A stretch of DNA of 64,000 bases from Talinum fruticosum (Eukaryota > Streptophyta > Magnoliopsida > Caryophyllales > Talinaceae). The DNA is taken from assembly GCA_021018815.1 (NCBI GenBank), contig JAITYX010000089.1, positions 1,178,001 to 1,242,000 of the forward strand, read 5' to 3'. A program made the position numbers and the translations under genes. The notes beneath the pieces were generated by a model, which saw only the letters and a list, made by a program, of their open reading frames with translations, made no database searches and was not told the origin of the DNA. Positions 48,477 through 60,290 of the stretch are shown here, piece after piece; position 1 is the first letter of the stretch, and every line of letters begins with the position of its first letter.

Positions 48477-51400
48477 ATGGCGACCGATCTGGAGAAGAAG
48501 GCCAAGGAAGCTTTCATTGACGACCACTTCGAATTGGCCGTCGACCTCTACTCTCAGGCCATCGACTTGAACCCTAGCAACGCTGAGCTCTATGCCGACC
48601 GCGCTCAGGCCAACATTAAGCTCTCCAACTTCACCGGTTAGCCCTCCCTCCCTCTCTGTCCTTCCTCTCTGTCTGTCTCTCAGTTTTCGCGTTGGAAATT
48701 TGTAGCTGTTGATTGATTGATGATGGTGGATGTCATGTCAATTTGTTAACTTGGTCAACTCTTGCAGTATACTGCTGATAGCAAATTCTTGTACTGTGAG
48801 ACTTCTTGATTTTGTGATCGTTTTATGGATTTTTCGACTAAAGTTCTGTTTGCTGCTTGATATTTTGTTTCTGATTTATATTTTTTCGTTAGTGGAAAGA
48901 TTGTTGTTGGTGTGACTAAATTTCCGTCTGATTGTCGCAATTATACTAATTGATCTTAATTTTTTAATTTTAATTCTGTTGATTAGAAAAATACCTAGGG
49001 GAAGAGATGGCACATTATATTGGATGGGGAAGAGCTATAAGCTAAGAAGACATGATTAGTAATTGAAGGCATACAAAAGAAGTTACCTTAATTGTTTTGA
49101 TGCTGTTGGTCTTGATAATTGTGGTCCAACTAGGCATATAGTTCATTATGCTAATACTGAATTTTATGATAAGAAGATCCAGGTCGGGAAGATGCATGAT
49201 ATATGTTGTTGCTGATGAATTCTAGGCCAAAAAATATCTATTGCTTGTTTTTGTGAAATTGGATCCTTATTATATCCATGTTTTACGCACACAGAGGCCG
49301 TTGCTGATGCAACCAGAGCGATTGAGCTTGATTCTTCAATGGCTAAAGCCTATCTGCGAAAAGGGTTAGTTCTCGACATCCCTTGCTTACTGTTATTTGG
49401 TTTGGCTTCTCTATACCTTGCGTTTGGCTTATATATTTTCTTATGAAAAATGTGTTTGGCTTATATTTTGATTGCTGCTACTTATGTACATTGTCCTGTT
49501 CTAGTATATGTCATAAAGTACTACTCCTTTATTGGCTTATATTTGCCAAATAGTAGCGGGTTAGAATGTGCTATGTTGTGTGTGAACAAGATTCACATAT
49601 ACATTGAGTTACATATATTGATCTGGTAGAGCCTTGGTCCCTACTAATGGATTATTTTTTTATTTTTTCTGAATCTTGCAGTATCGCATGCATGAAACTT
49701 GAAGAATATCAAACTGCAAAAGCAGCGTTTCAAGCAGGGGCAGCTCTAGCACCTGGTGACTCCAGATTTACGAATTATATCAAAGAATGTGATCAGTGCA
49801 TTGCAGGTATAGATGATGTATTATTATCTTGTTCTTGTTTGTCAGTCTTTTGCCAATTAAACCAGATTACCTTGTCCTTATAGCTCAGTAGGAATATGAC
49901 CAGAAATGAAAAAGCTGTTAAACCCATTTATTGCATTCTCATGAACTTGGATTTGCTATTTGCAGAGGAAGATGCCAATTTGTCAAAGCCGTCAATTGAG
50001 AAACCACCCCAAAATGCTGTGCCTGCAGGATCAAATACAGATGCTTCCAATGCGCCAGCAGTGACTGCTCCTGCTGTCAATGGTGCTCCAGATGCATCTA
50101 GTGCTTTGACACAGTCAAAGCCAAAGTTCAGGTGCATTTTGGCTTCTGTCTTTTCCTTTTTTCCTGTTTTCTGCTAACTTTCATCAGTATAGTGAAAGGA
50201 TAGTCTCACATTAGAGTTCTTTTAGTTGTACAATGTGCATGTTCAGATTTGACGTGCATTAAAGATTTCAGATTGAGAAATCTACCTGACTTGTTCAAAA
50301 ACTTTATTTACAGGCATGAATTCTATCAGAAGCCAGAGGAAGTGGTCGTAACTATTTTTGCCAAGGGCATACCTGCCAAAAGTGTCACTGTTGACTATGG
50401 AGAGCAAATTGTGCGTTACTCTGACATGAGTCTTAAACTACTGTTGTTTTGTTGGCTTTAACCTTTTTAGTTTTTATTGTGTTACAGCTTAGTGTTACCA
50501 TTGATGTTCCTGGTGAAGAACCTTATCGCCTTCAACCTCGATTGTTTGGGAAGGTAAAGTTCTGTCCAAGTTGGAATTATATTTTATCTTCAAATGCATT
50601 TGATTTTGATGCTTTCACATGTCCTGATTTGTGGTAGGAAGATCTTGGAATGGAAAAGGGTATTTTCAGGGCTAGAAGTTAGAGTGATTGCTTCATAATT
50701 AAGATGTAAATCGTTTATTTGTTTGATAATTAAGATCTAAAACATTAACTTCAACCTATTTGTATCTTTATCCTGGCAGATAGTACCAGCCAGTTGCAAG
50801 TATGAAGTCATGTCTACTAAAATTGAAATTCGGCTTGCCAAAGCTGAATTAATACAGTGGACTTCTCTGGAGTACCAAAAGAATGTTGCAGTTCCTCAGA
50901 AGATTAATGTCTCATCTGGTAAGAAATCAACCAGAAAAGTCGTTTCTCGCTTTAAGATTTGATTTGCATTTCTGAGCTTTGGCTTAAATAGGATATGACC
51001 AAATAGCTGTCATATTTTCTGTTTCTTTCACTTTTGCTTTGTTCTTTTATTTTTGTTTTTTTGGGGGGGTGGGTTGGGGGCTAAAATTATGAAGTACAAC
51101 ATATGCGTTCATTTTTGGTATTGTGATCAATAGCAATTCAAACTAATGATCATTACTTTTGTTGGTGGACCAGAGAGGAAATATATTCCACTGTGTGTTG
51201 CATATTATGATTATCCGCCCTGATATTGAGATCTGAGACAATTTGTAGTGTGGTTCGTTGCTATTTGGTGCATGCTGATTATGCTTGTACTTTGTGGTTC
51301 TTGTGACGGCATTAGGCTTTAGTGCAATTTCAGTCTTGTCCCTTTGCTGTTTGGTTCTGTTGGCTACTTGTCATAAAGATTAACATTGGTGATATTATGA

Positions 51401-52293
51401 AATTGCTACAGCTGCACCAAGGCCATCCTACCCATCCTCTAAACATAGGGGAACGGACTGGGACAAGTTGGAAGCAGAGGTGAAGAAAGAGGTAAGTCTT
51501 TTATCTGCACAGCATTAATACTGGATTAACATCCCAAGAAGAACCCTCTCCTTCTCCAAACAACACCCCCCCAAAAAAAAAAAAAAAGAGTAAGGCCAAT
51601 AAATAAAGAATAAAAGGGATAATCACTAAATTTTGGCATGTTCCCTTTTCAGTATCCTTCTTGTAGCAGCCTGTTGTAGTGTATCTGCTTCTACCTATAG
51701 ACCCAAAACTCTAAACGAAGAATGAGGGAAAAGAGAGTTTGGGAGTAGGAATGTGGGGTTGGTTGGGTACTTGAGTCACAGGTACGAAAGAGAGAAGGGA
51801 CAATATTTGGGTGAGACTGACCTACTCTTGAATCAGAGAAATGGCTGAAAACAAGCATTTATACAAAGAATTTAGACGTGTCATGAATTTTTGTCTAACA
51901 TTGCCTGGGGCTCTATGTCTCCAGGAGAAGGAAGAGAAGCTGGATGGAGATGCAGCCTTGAACAAGTTCTTCCAGGATATATATCGAGATGCTGATGAGG
52001 ACACAAGAAGAGCCATGCAGAAATCCTTTGTAAGACCTACAGCATTGTTTCGTGGCTTTTAGTTGACACAGTTGAAAACTCAGAATTTTGTTTTTACCCT
52101 CTTCAACATATTAGTACTGGTCATGTGCAAATCTGGATCATTCCTGTTCTTGTGTTAATGATTTTCCCTTGCTTCCCTTGCCCAGGTGGAGTCGAATGGA
52201 ACGGTGCTGTCAACAAACTGGAAGGAAGTGGGTGCAAAGAAGGTGGAGGGAACCCCTCCTGATGGCATGGAGATGAAGAAATGGGAATACTGA
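48477..52293 (+). CDS. SGT1: SGT1, HSP90 co-chaperone (TPR-CS-SGS)
   Basis: Ten exons: 48477-48636, 49295-49364, 49682-49806, 49966-50131, 50314-50410, 50488-50553, 50780-50918, 51412-51491, 51925-52029, 52186-52293. They give 371 residues in an unbroken frame. TPR repeats occupy about residues 1-118 ([39 protein letters not shown]), then a variable linker to about 173 rich in Ala and Pro. The CS domain spans about 174-262 ([51 protein letters not shown]) and the SGS domain about 285-371 ([54 protein letters not shown]). SGT1 bridges HSP90 and RAR1 to NLR immune receptors and also supports SCF ligases. It is one of the few multi-exon genes here with no homopolymer break. Confidence 0.97.
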
Positions 52294-52824
52294 GTTCTTT
52301 GCCCTCGAGCTTTGATTCATTATGTGTAGTTTTTTTACTTTCCTGGTATTGTCTCTGTTTTAGGTTTGGCATTATGGATGTTATTGCATTTTAGCTCTGA
52401 TGTTTTTGTGTCTTGAGTTTGTCCAAAGGTCGAAACCTCTTTTTATCTATGGAGAAGATATCAGTGTAATTTGGGAACAAATTGTGAAATATTAGAGGTC
52501 AATAGCTTATTGCAGTTTTTGAAAGCATCAAACCCTCATATGTTCCTTATGGTTTTATGCTTTACTCCCATTTTTCTTGACCTCAATATGTTTCTTCTCA
52601 TGTTCGTATGTAATGTGTGGACTAGATGGCGTCTCATGTTGGCTTACCCCACACCAATCGTTTAATTCTTGACAATGGCTCTTGTGGTGTGGAATTGGTG
52701 GGATGGCAATTAGGTAATACCCAGAGTCGAACACTCATGGTTTTCTTCCGTCTAGCTTTCTTTTCCACCACCCCAAATCAAAGCTTTTCCTTTCCCTCTG
52801 CCTTGATCGATCGAGCCTATGTTA

Positions 52825-54249
52825 ATGGAGAGGGTCGTTTGCTACTCGCTGCCATTCGTGGGTCACCTCATGTCTGATGGTGGAACTTGGAAAGTTGCTT
52901 CTTGCCAACAATCCTCGTCTTTACATCGCCATTCTGTCTCCGTCTAATGTCATTGACCCCAGATTCCTATCCGCTTACACGTCCTCCGTTTCCTCTGCGT
53001 TCCCTTCGATCACCTTCCACTTTCTCCCCTCAGTTCCCCTCCTCCTTGGTGACCCCTCCAATGACAATACTGTGGAGCAGCTTGTCTTTGAGGTCCTCCA
53101 CAGCAACAATCCCAACGTCGGCGAGTTCCTCCGATCTCACTCTTTCTCCTCCCCTGTTTCTGCCTTCATCCTTGACTTCTTCTGCTACTCTGCTCTCAAC
53201 ATATCTAAATCTTTTAACATACCAACTTATTTCTACTTCTCAACTAATGCTTCTGCCCTTGCCCTCTGCCTCAACTTACCCGAGCTCAACAAGATCGCCA
53301 CCGATAGCTTCAGGGTTCTTGGGGCAACAATGTTTGAAGTCCCGGGGTTGTTCCCTGTTCCAGCCAGTTCCATGCCGGAGCCGATGCTTGATCGTGGGGT
53401 GGTTTATGACGAGTTTGTGAATATAGGTGCCCATTTGCCTATGTCTGATGGGATCATCATCAATACTTTTGAACGACTCGAGCCTAGGGTGGTTAAAGCA
53501 TTGAGGGAAGGACATGTCTTCCTGCAACTCTTATTCCTACGATTTACTGCATTGGGCCATTGATTGCGAATCACGATGGGGGCATCAGTGGAGGAGGAGA
53601 GGGAAATGCGTGCTTGGGGTGGCTTGACTCTCAGCCGAGATGAAGTGTGGTATACTTGTGTTTTGGGAGCACGGGGAGGTTCTCTAAAGAACAAACAACG
53701 GAAATTGCAGTTGGGTTGGAGAGGAGTGGAGTTAGATTTTTGTGGGTTGTTCGAGCCCCACCTAGCGAGGGTAAGTCTAAGCGGCTTGAACCTCTACCTG
53801 AGCCAGACTTGGATTTTCTCCTCCCTACTGGGTTCTTGGAGAGGACCAAAGATAGGGGTTTTGTCGTCCAGAAATGGGCCCCACAGAACGCGGTGCTAGG
53901 GCATGAGGCAATAGGTGGGTTCGTGACTCATTGTGGGTGGAACTCGGCTTTAGAGGCGGTTTGTGCCGGTGTGCCAATGGTCGCGTGGCCACTCTATGCT
54001 GAACAAAGGTTTAATAAAATCTTGCTTGTAGAGGAGATAGGGGTTGCCCTACCTATGAACGAGGGAGAGGATCAGTACGTAAAGTCAGATGAGATAGAGA
54101 GACGAGTTAAGCAAGTCATTGGCTCAGAGGAAGGGGATATCATAAGGAAACGGGTGTTAGACTTGAGCCATGAGACCAAAGCTGCCCTTGGTGAAGGAAG
54201 GTCATCAAAAGCGGCATTGGATAACTTATTGTCATCATGGAAACATTAG
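52825..54249 (+). pseudogene. UGT88-type glycosyltransferase, copy a (pseudogene)
   Basis: The first of four tandem copies. The N terminus (MERVVCYSLPFVGHLMS) starts at 52825 and keeps the catalytic His of the GH motif, but one extra base near 52875 shifts the frame before MVELGKLLL. That frame runs to about 53510 (ALREG), where one G is missing. The next frame contains LGWLDSQPR, then TGA at 53641-53643 where copy c has CGA, and afterwards is open through the PSPG sugar-donor box ([33 protein letters not shown]) to the stop at 54249. Three separate lesions, one a CpG-type nonsense change, argue for a true pseudogene. The parental enzyme would be a UDP-sugar-dependent glycosyltransferase acting on phenolics. 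Confidence 0.88.
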
Positions 54250-54944
54250 ATTCCTAAGAGTATATACTTTCATAAATCATGTATACGTACGCATAGTAAA
54301 ATCTGCCTTTTTGACAAATATACGTGAATAAATGTATGTCATGTGGCTCTTACAAGTATCCATGTCCAAGAGTTTCAATACAGACTAACAACTACAAGTT
54401 AAAGATGCTTTCATCTAGTTTCAAACTTGTTATATTAAGTTTGGGCAAATGTTGTAATTTTTATTTTAGGTCAACTTATATTCAAAGAAAATATTTTAAG
54501 CCTAACAATAGGGCACTTTTTGTTGCATTGTACTCTTAGGTAGATATACTCTTAAGAGGTACGTGACATATCTTATTCACGTGTATTTGTTACTTACGCA
54601 ATTTTTAACGTGTGTATGTTTATATGGCTTATGAGAATACATGATGCTCGTATGATTTTGCTCGTGATGAGTAGCTCAACACCAGTCTGGTCATGAAGTT
54701 ATGTATCGTTTGTTTTATTATTCTACACCAATCTTTTGGTATTTGTCGTTTGTTCTTGGGAGCTTGGCGGGATGGCCATTGGCAATCCTGGGAGCCAATC
54801 AATCTCGTCGAATATAGATATCTTTCAGCGTACTGTCTTTGTCTATCCGCGCTTGACCAAAGCTCTCTATATAATCAGCCCGGAATTCTATCCACAATTA
54901 TTCAGTTCGTCGCCCTGTAGCTTTCTTGATCGCGCCTCCTCTTC
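54250..54944. other. Spacer between UGT copies a and b
   Basis: AT-rich. The last 150 bp or so resembles the 5' flanks of the other UGT copies (CTTGATCG-GCCTCC before the ATG). Confidence 0.45.
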
Positions 54945-55457
54945 ATGGAAAGAGTAGTTTGCTACTGGTTGCCTTTGGCTGGCCACTTGGTTTCCATGGT
55001 GGAGCTTGCAAAAGTGCTTCTTGTCGACAGTCCTTCTCTTTCCTTCGCCATCCTCTGTCCGTGAAATGCCATTGATTCCAGCTTCTTATCCTCTTACATT
55101 TTCTCTGTTTCTTCTACTTTTCCTGCTATCACCTTCCACTTGCCTTCCCCCTGTCCTTCTCCTCCTCGGTGACCTCTCGAACTATGACAGCGGAGAGCGG
55201 CTCATGCTTGAAGTCCTTCATAACAACGCCAATGTTGGTGAGTTCCTACAATCAGCTCACTCTGGCGCCACCGTTGTTTGTGCTTTCATAATCGAATTCC
55301 TTTGCTACACTGCTCTGGACATACCCAAATCTTTTAACATACCGACTTATTTCTACTTCACTACTAATGCTTATGCCCTTGCCCTCTTTCTCAACTTCCC
55401 TGAGTTCAACAGGATTAGCCACTGATAGCTTTAGGAATCTTGGGGTTACAACTTTAA
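54945..55457 (+). pseudogene. UGT88-type glycosyltransferase, copy b (N-terminal fragment)
   Basis: Begins MERVVCYWLPLAGHLVSMVE, so the catalytic His region is present, but it hits stops and frame shifts within 130 bp (after LSFAILCP). Aligned segments continue in changing frames (FLCYTALDIPKSFNIPTYFY, then NLGVTTL) until homology ends abruptly near 55457. The C-terminal half with the PSPG box is absent, so this copy cannot encode an enzyme. The sequence after the breakpoint is unrelated to UGTs. Confidence 0.85.
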
Positions 55458-56664
55458 TATATGCAGAATTTTCAATCAGATTTCTTAAATTCCACCCTTC
55501 TCCTACTAGTAACTTTGTGGGAACCCTTTTTTCAATATCAATAGTTTACTTCTTTTTTTTCAGAGTCAATATCAATAGTTTACCTATTCATAATAGCATA
55601 TAACAAACATGGAATTTATAGTTTTGGTTCATATTCATATTCTCATCCATGTGTCATGTAGCTTTCTCCACCGCCCTAAAGAAGATGAACAAGATTTATT
55701 TTATTTACCACTAATCTGAATCCGTGTTATGCACGAAACAATAGAATAAATTCGGAGAAGTTATAAATTTAGTACTCATTTCACACTCAACCAAACTTTA
55801 AAAAAAAAAAAAAATCAACTTCTGAAGAATTTCAACCATATTTCTCAAAAAATACACTCAAACACATTCATCGGCACACAATTACACTCTGATACTCCAC
55901 CCAGCAAAGCTATTTTAACAAACCAACAGGAGAATTCTCCAACAGACTTCCAAACAAAAAAATTTACACTCGTGAAATTCATTGCACAAGATTGGGATGC
56001 GAGTTAAATCCCTTTGTTTTGAGTAGCGCTGGCAAAATATCGGGTTCTGCTCAATTTGGGTTCGGATAATTCGGACATTCAGACAAAAATACCATACCCA
56101 AACCCTATCCAAATTATAGATTCGGACGCCTTGACTAGACCCGAACGCTAACCATAATGTCCGATGTCCGAACCCGAATGTCCGAATATTTTATTGAAAT
56201 TTTTAGATTTTGGACTAAAATATACCTAAACTCGAATGACCGAATGTCCGAACCCGAATAAGTCACAAAATTCGGACAACCGAACCCGAATTACCAAACT
56301 CAAACCCGACCCAAATTTTAATACGGACATGATTGATTGTCCGAATTTAAAATTCGGACCAAAAAAATGATTGGAGCCGGTTTTTGTCAGATTAGACAAA
56401 TTTGTACTATTGGATCGGACGGATTTTTAACTACTCTAGGTTTGAACCACAAATCGATGTAGCAAATTTGAAGAGAAATTCATATATGGTGTACTGTCTA
56501 TTCAATTAGTCAAACACAGCTATAGGTGGTTTGCTACCACTATATATGCAATGGCAATGACAGATCTTCTTCCCGATCTACCCAATCCCCCTTTCACGCC
56601 AAATAACTATTAAAAAAATTCATCATCATCCCTAGGCTCTGTTACCTTCATCGAGCCTCCATTC
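55458..56664. other. Spacer between UGT copies b and c, with a repeat element
   Basis: Contains poly-A (55799) and the CCGAACCCGAA-rich repeat described separately. From about 56465 it matches the 5' flank of copy d (ATATGGTGTACTGTCT). Confidence 0.5.
56030..56400. repeat. Repeat element built of TTCGGACATTCGGGTTCGG-like words
   Basis: About 370 bp contain a dozen or so variants of CCGAACCCGAA and GTCCGAAT on both strands. This dense subterminal-type repetition suggests a non-autonomous DNA transposon or MITE. I did not find convincing terminal inverted repeats. Confidence 0.5.
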
Positions 56665-58112
56665 ATGGAAAGAGTAGTTTTTACGCTCTACCTGCCGCCG
56701 GCCACCTCATGTCAATGGTGGAACTTGGAAAGCTTCTTCTTGCTCAAAACCCTTCTCTCTCCATCACCATTCTGTCTCCTACTCACCCCTTGAAGTTAAA
56801 CCAGACCTTTGCTTCCTCTTACATCTCCTATGTTTCCTCTGCTTTTCCTTCAATCTCCTTCCACTCTCTCCCTCATGTCCCCCTCGTCCGTGGCGACCCT
56901 TCTAACTACACCAACAGTGAGGAGATTACTTTCGAGATGCTTAGTAACAATAACTCAAATGTTCGTGATTTCCTCCAATCTCAGTCTCTGTCCTCCTCTG
57001 ATTCTGCGTTCATTCTCGACTTCTTTTGCTTCAATGCTCTCGACATACCCAGGTCTTTTAACATACCCACTTATATCTACTTCCCTACTAACGCTTCTGC
57101 CCTTGCCCTTTTTCTCAATCTCCCCCAATTCGACAAAATCGCCACTGATAGCTTCAGGAATCTTGGGGCGACGCCGTTTGAAATCCCGGGCTTGTTCTCT
57201 GTTCCGGCAAGTTCTATGCTGGAGCCCATGCTTGATCGTGGGGTGACTTATGACGAGTTTGTCAAAATGGGTGCCCATCTGCTTAAATCAGATGGGGTTA
57301 TCATCAACACCTTCGAATCGCTCGAGCCTAGAGCTGTTAAGGCTTTGAGGGAGGGGACTTGCCTTCCTGGAACCCCTGTTCCTCCCATTTACTGCATTGG
57401 GCCGTTGATTGCTGATCGTGGTGAGAGTAACAGCGGAAGAGGAGAGAAAAATGAATGTTTGAGTTGGCTTGATTTGCAGCCGAGTCGAAGTGTGGTGTAC
57501 TTGGGTTTTGGTAGTAGGGGTTTTTTCACTAGGGAGCAAACAAAGGAAATTGCAATTGGGTTGGAGAGGAGCGAGGTTAGGTTTTTGTGGGTCGTTCGAG
57601 CTCCTTCTAGTGAGGGTAAGGCTAAACGGTTCCAACCTCCCTCTGAGCCGGACCTAGACTCACTCCTTCCGGATGGGTTTTTAGAGAGGACCAAGGATAG
57701 AGGGCTCGTAGTCAAGGCATGGGCCCCTCAAGTTGCGGTGTTGGGGCATGAGGCGGTAGGTGGGTTTGTGACTCATTGTGGGTGGAACTCGAGTTTAGAG
57801 GCAGTTTCGGCAGGAGTGCCAATGGTGGCATGGCCACTCTATGCCGAGCAAAGGTTTAATAAAATCTTGCTTGTGGAGGAGATAGGTGTCGCTCTACCTA
57901 TGAATGAATCGGAGGATCGGTTTGTGAAGTCGGATGAGATAGAGAGGCGAGTCAAGCAAATAATTGATTCAGAGGAAGGGAATGTTGTAAGGAAACGAGT
58001 GTCGGATTTGAGCCATGAGGCCAAGGTTGCTCTTGGTGAAGGCGGCTCATCAAAAGTGGCATTGGCAAAATTGGTGGAATCATGGAAACACTCAAGTTCG
58101 TACAACTACTAA
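56665..58112 (+). CDS. UGT88-type UDP-glycosyltransferase, copy c (near-intact)
   Basis: An uninterrupted frame from 56709 (MSMVELGKLLLAQNPSLSI) to 58112 encodes 467 residues. It has [17 protein letters not shown] and the full 44-residue PSPG donor-binding box at about residues 338-381 ([41 protein letters not shown], ending in Gln as in glucosyltransferases). Homology, however, begins upstream at 56665: MERVVF, then YALPAAGHLMSMVE in another frame. The missing link is one T in the run 56678-56682. Without this segment the enzyme lacks the catalytic His of the GH motif, so either the sequence has lost a T in error or this copy is also inactive. UGT88 enzymes glucosylate flavonoids, chalcones and other phenols; the acceptor cannot be read from sequence. 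It is the only copy with an intact C-terminal two-thirds. Confidence 0.9.
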
Positions 58113-58873
58113 ATTTTACAGTGATTGTGCTCTAATTTGTTGATCACTCCTTGAAGATTTCACGCTCAATATCTAAACATCACTTAAATAATATTATTGT
58201 GTTTTAGACCTTACGGTGACTGCCTAGAATATAAATATCTGATATAAATACTCAGCCTTTTGATGTGCTTTTCAATTGATATATAACTTTCGACTACTTA
58301 CAATTGCTTAAGCTTCCTCTACACCAAAAAAATTAATGATTTCTATTTCGTCAATGTTTCTTATTTGATTCCAATAAAACATAACAATGAACAAAGAAAA
58401 GTCATCAAGCCTGGTGTTAACAACTTTAACACCAGTCATAGTCTAATTTCCAATCCTCTGTTCTTGTTCTTTTATTGTTCTGCTCCTACTACACAACTGT
58501 ATCTTGTAGCCTACTCCCCCTCCGACAAGAAGATGAACTAGATTCATTTTACTGACCTTTTCATTTAATGTGTAAAATTCATTCAGAAAGTTTGAATTTG
58601 AGATCAACCACTTTGTTGCTGTTTTTTTCCACAAATCAATCAACCCAATTTCTGGAAAAAGTCACATATGGTGTACTGTCTCTGTCTGGTAAGAAGGCAG
58701 CCACAACTATTGGTTGTTTGCTTCTATATAGTATGTAGATGAATGACAATGTCAGTTGCTTAATACCATATTCTGTCTCCACCCAATCCCCTTTGCATGA
58801 TCCAAATCAACCCAAATAACGATTAAGTTAGTCATTATCCCTGAGCTGGGTTTGCTTGATCGAGCTTCGATTC
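58113..58873. other. Spacer between UGT copies c and d
   Basis: No gene seen. The last 220 bp resembles the 5' flank of copy c, consistent with tandem duplication. Confidence 0.5.
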
Positions 58874-60290
58874 ATGGAAAGGACAGTTTTTACGCTTTAC
58901 CGGCCGTCGGCCACCTGATGCCAATGGTGGAGGTTGGAAGCTTCTGCTTGCTCAAAACCCTTCTCTTTCCATAACTATTCTCTCTGCAACTCACCCCTTA
59001 AACCCCAGCTTTGCATCTTCTTACATCTCCTCTGTTTCTTCTGCTTTTCCTTCCATCACCTTCCACTCTCTCCCTCCTGTGCCCCTTATTCGCGGAGACC
59101 CTTCCAATTACAGCAACAATGCACAGATTCTTTTCGAAATGCTTCGTAACAGTAACTCAAATGACCGTGAGTTCCTCGAATCTCAATCTCAATCTCAATC
59201 TCTCTCCACCCCTCCTTCCGCCTTCATCCTCGACTTCTTCTGCTACACTGCTCTCCACATACCCATGTCTTTCGGCATACCCACTTATTTCTACTACCCT
59301 AGTAACGCTTCTGCCCTTGCCCTCTTCCTCAATTTTCCCGAATTCGACAAAATCGCCAGTGACAGTTTCAGGAATCTTGGGACGAGGCCGTTTGAAATCC
59401 CGGGCTTGTTCTCTGTTCCAGCGAGTTCTATGCCACAGCCGATGCTTGATTGTGGGGAGATTTATGATGAGTTTGTGAATGTAGGTGCCCATCTGCCTAA
59501 ATCAGATGGGATTATCATCAACACCCGTGAATCGCTCGAGCCTAGAGCCTTTAAGGCTTTAAGGGAGGGGGCTTGTCTTCCTGGAACCCCTGTGTCCTCC
59601 CATTTACGGCATTGGGCCGTTGATTGCTGATCGTGGTGAGAGGAACAGCGGAGAGGAGGGAGAAGTGAGTGTTTGAGTAGGCTTGATTTGCAACCGAGTC
59701 GAAGTGTGGTGTACTTGGGTTTTGGGAGTGGGGGTGTTTTCAATAGGGAGCAAACAAGGGAAATCGCAATTGGGTTGGAGAAAAGTGGGGTTAGGTTTTT
59801 GTGGGTGGTTCGAGCTCCTCCTAGTGAGCCCGATCTAGACTCACTCCTTCCGGCTAGGTTTTTGGAGAGGACAAAGGATAGGGGGTTCATAGTCAAGACA
59901 TGGGCCCCACAAGTTGCGGGAGCATCAGGCCGTGGTGGGTTTGTGACTCATTATGGGTGGAACTCAATTTTAGACGCGGTTTTTGTATGTGTGCCAATGG
60001 TGGCATGGCCTCTCTATTCCGAGCAACGTGTCAATAAAATCTTACTAGTGCAAGAAATAGGTGTTGCTTTACCTATGGATGAATCAGAAGATCGGTTTAT
60101 GAAATCAGATGGCATAGAGAGGCGAGTCAAGCAAATCATTGATTCAGAAGAAGGGCATGTTGTGAGGAATTGAGTAACGGACTTGAGCCATGAGGCTAAG
60201 GTTGCTCTTGGTGAAGGAAGCTCGTCAAAAGTGGCATTGGCTAAATTGGTAGAATCATGGAAACACTTAAAAGTCTTCCACAAACTAAAT
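58874..60290 (+). pseudogene. UGT88-type glycosyltransferase, copy d (pseudogene)
   Basis: Starts METRVF-like (MERTVF) at 58874 with the same short T run (58887-58891) as copy c, so the GH motif (ALPAVGHLMPMVE) is out of frame. Another base is missing at GGAAGCTT near 58936. The long middle frame (GDPSNYSNNAQIL to PGTPV) ends after an extra base near 59593. The C-terminal part has a damaged PSPG box ([10 protein letters not shown] in place of VAVLGHEAVGGF, HYGWNS in place of HCGWNS) and a TGA at 60171-60173 where copy c has CGA. The family ending (SSKVALAKLVESWKHL) is still legible to about 60290. Several lesions lie outside homopolymers, so this is a real pseudogene. Confidence 0.9.
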
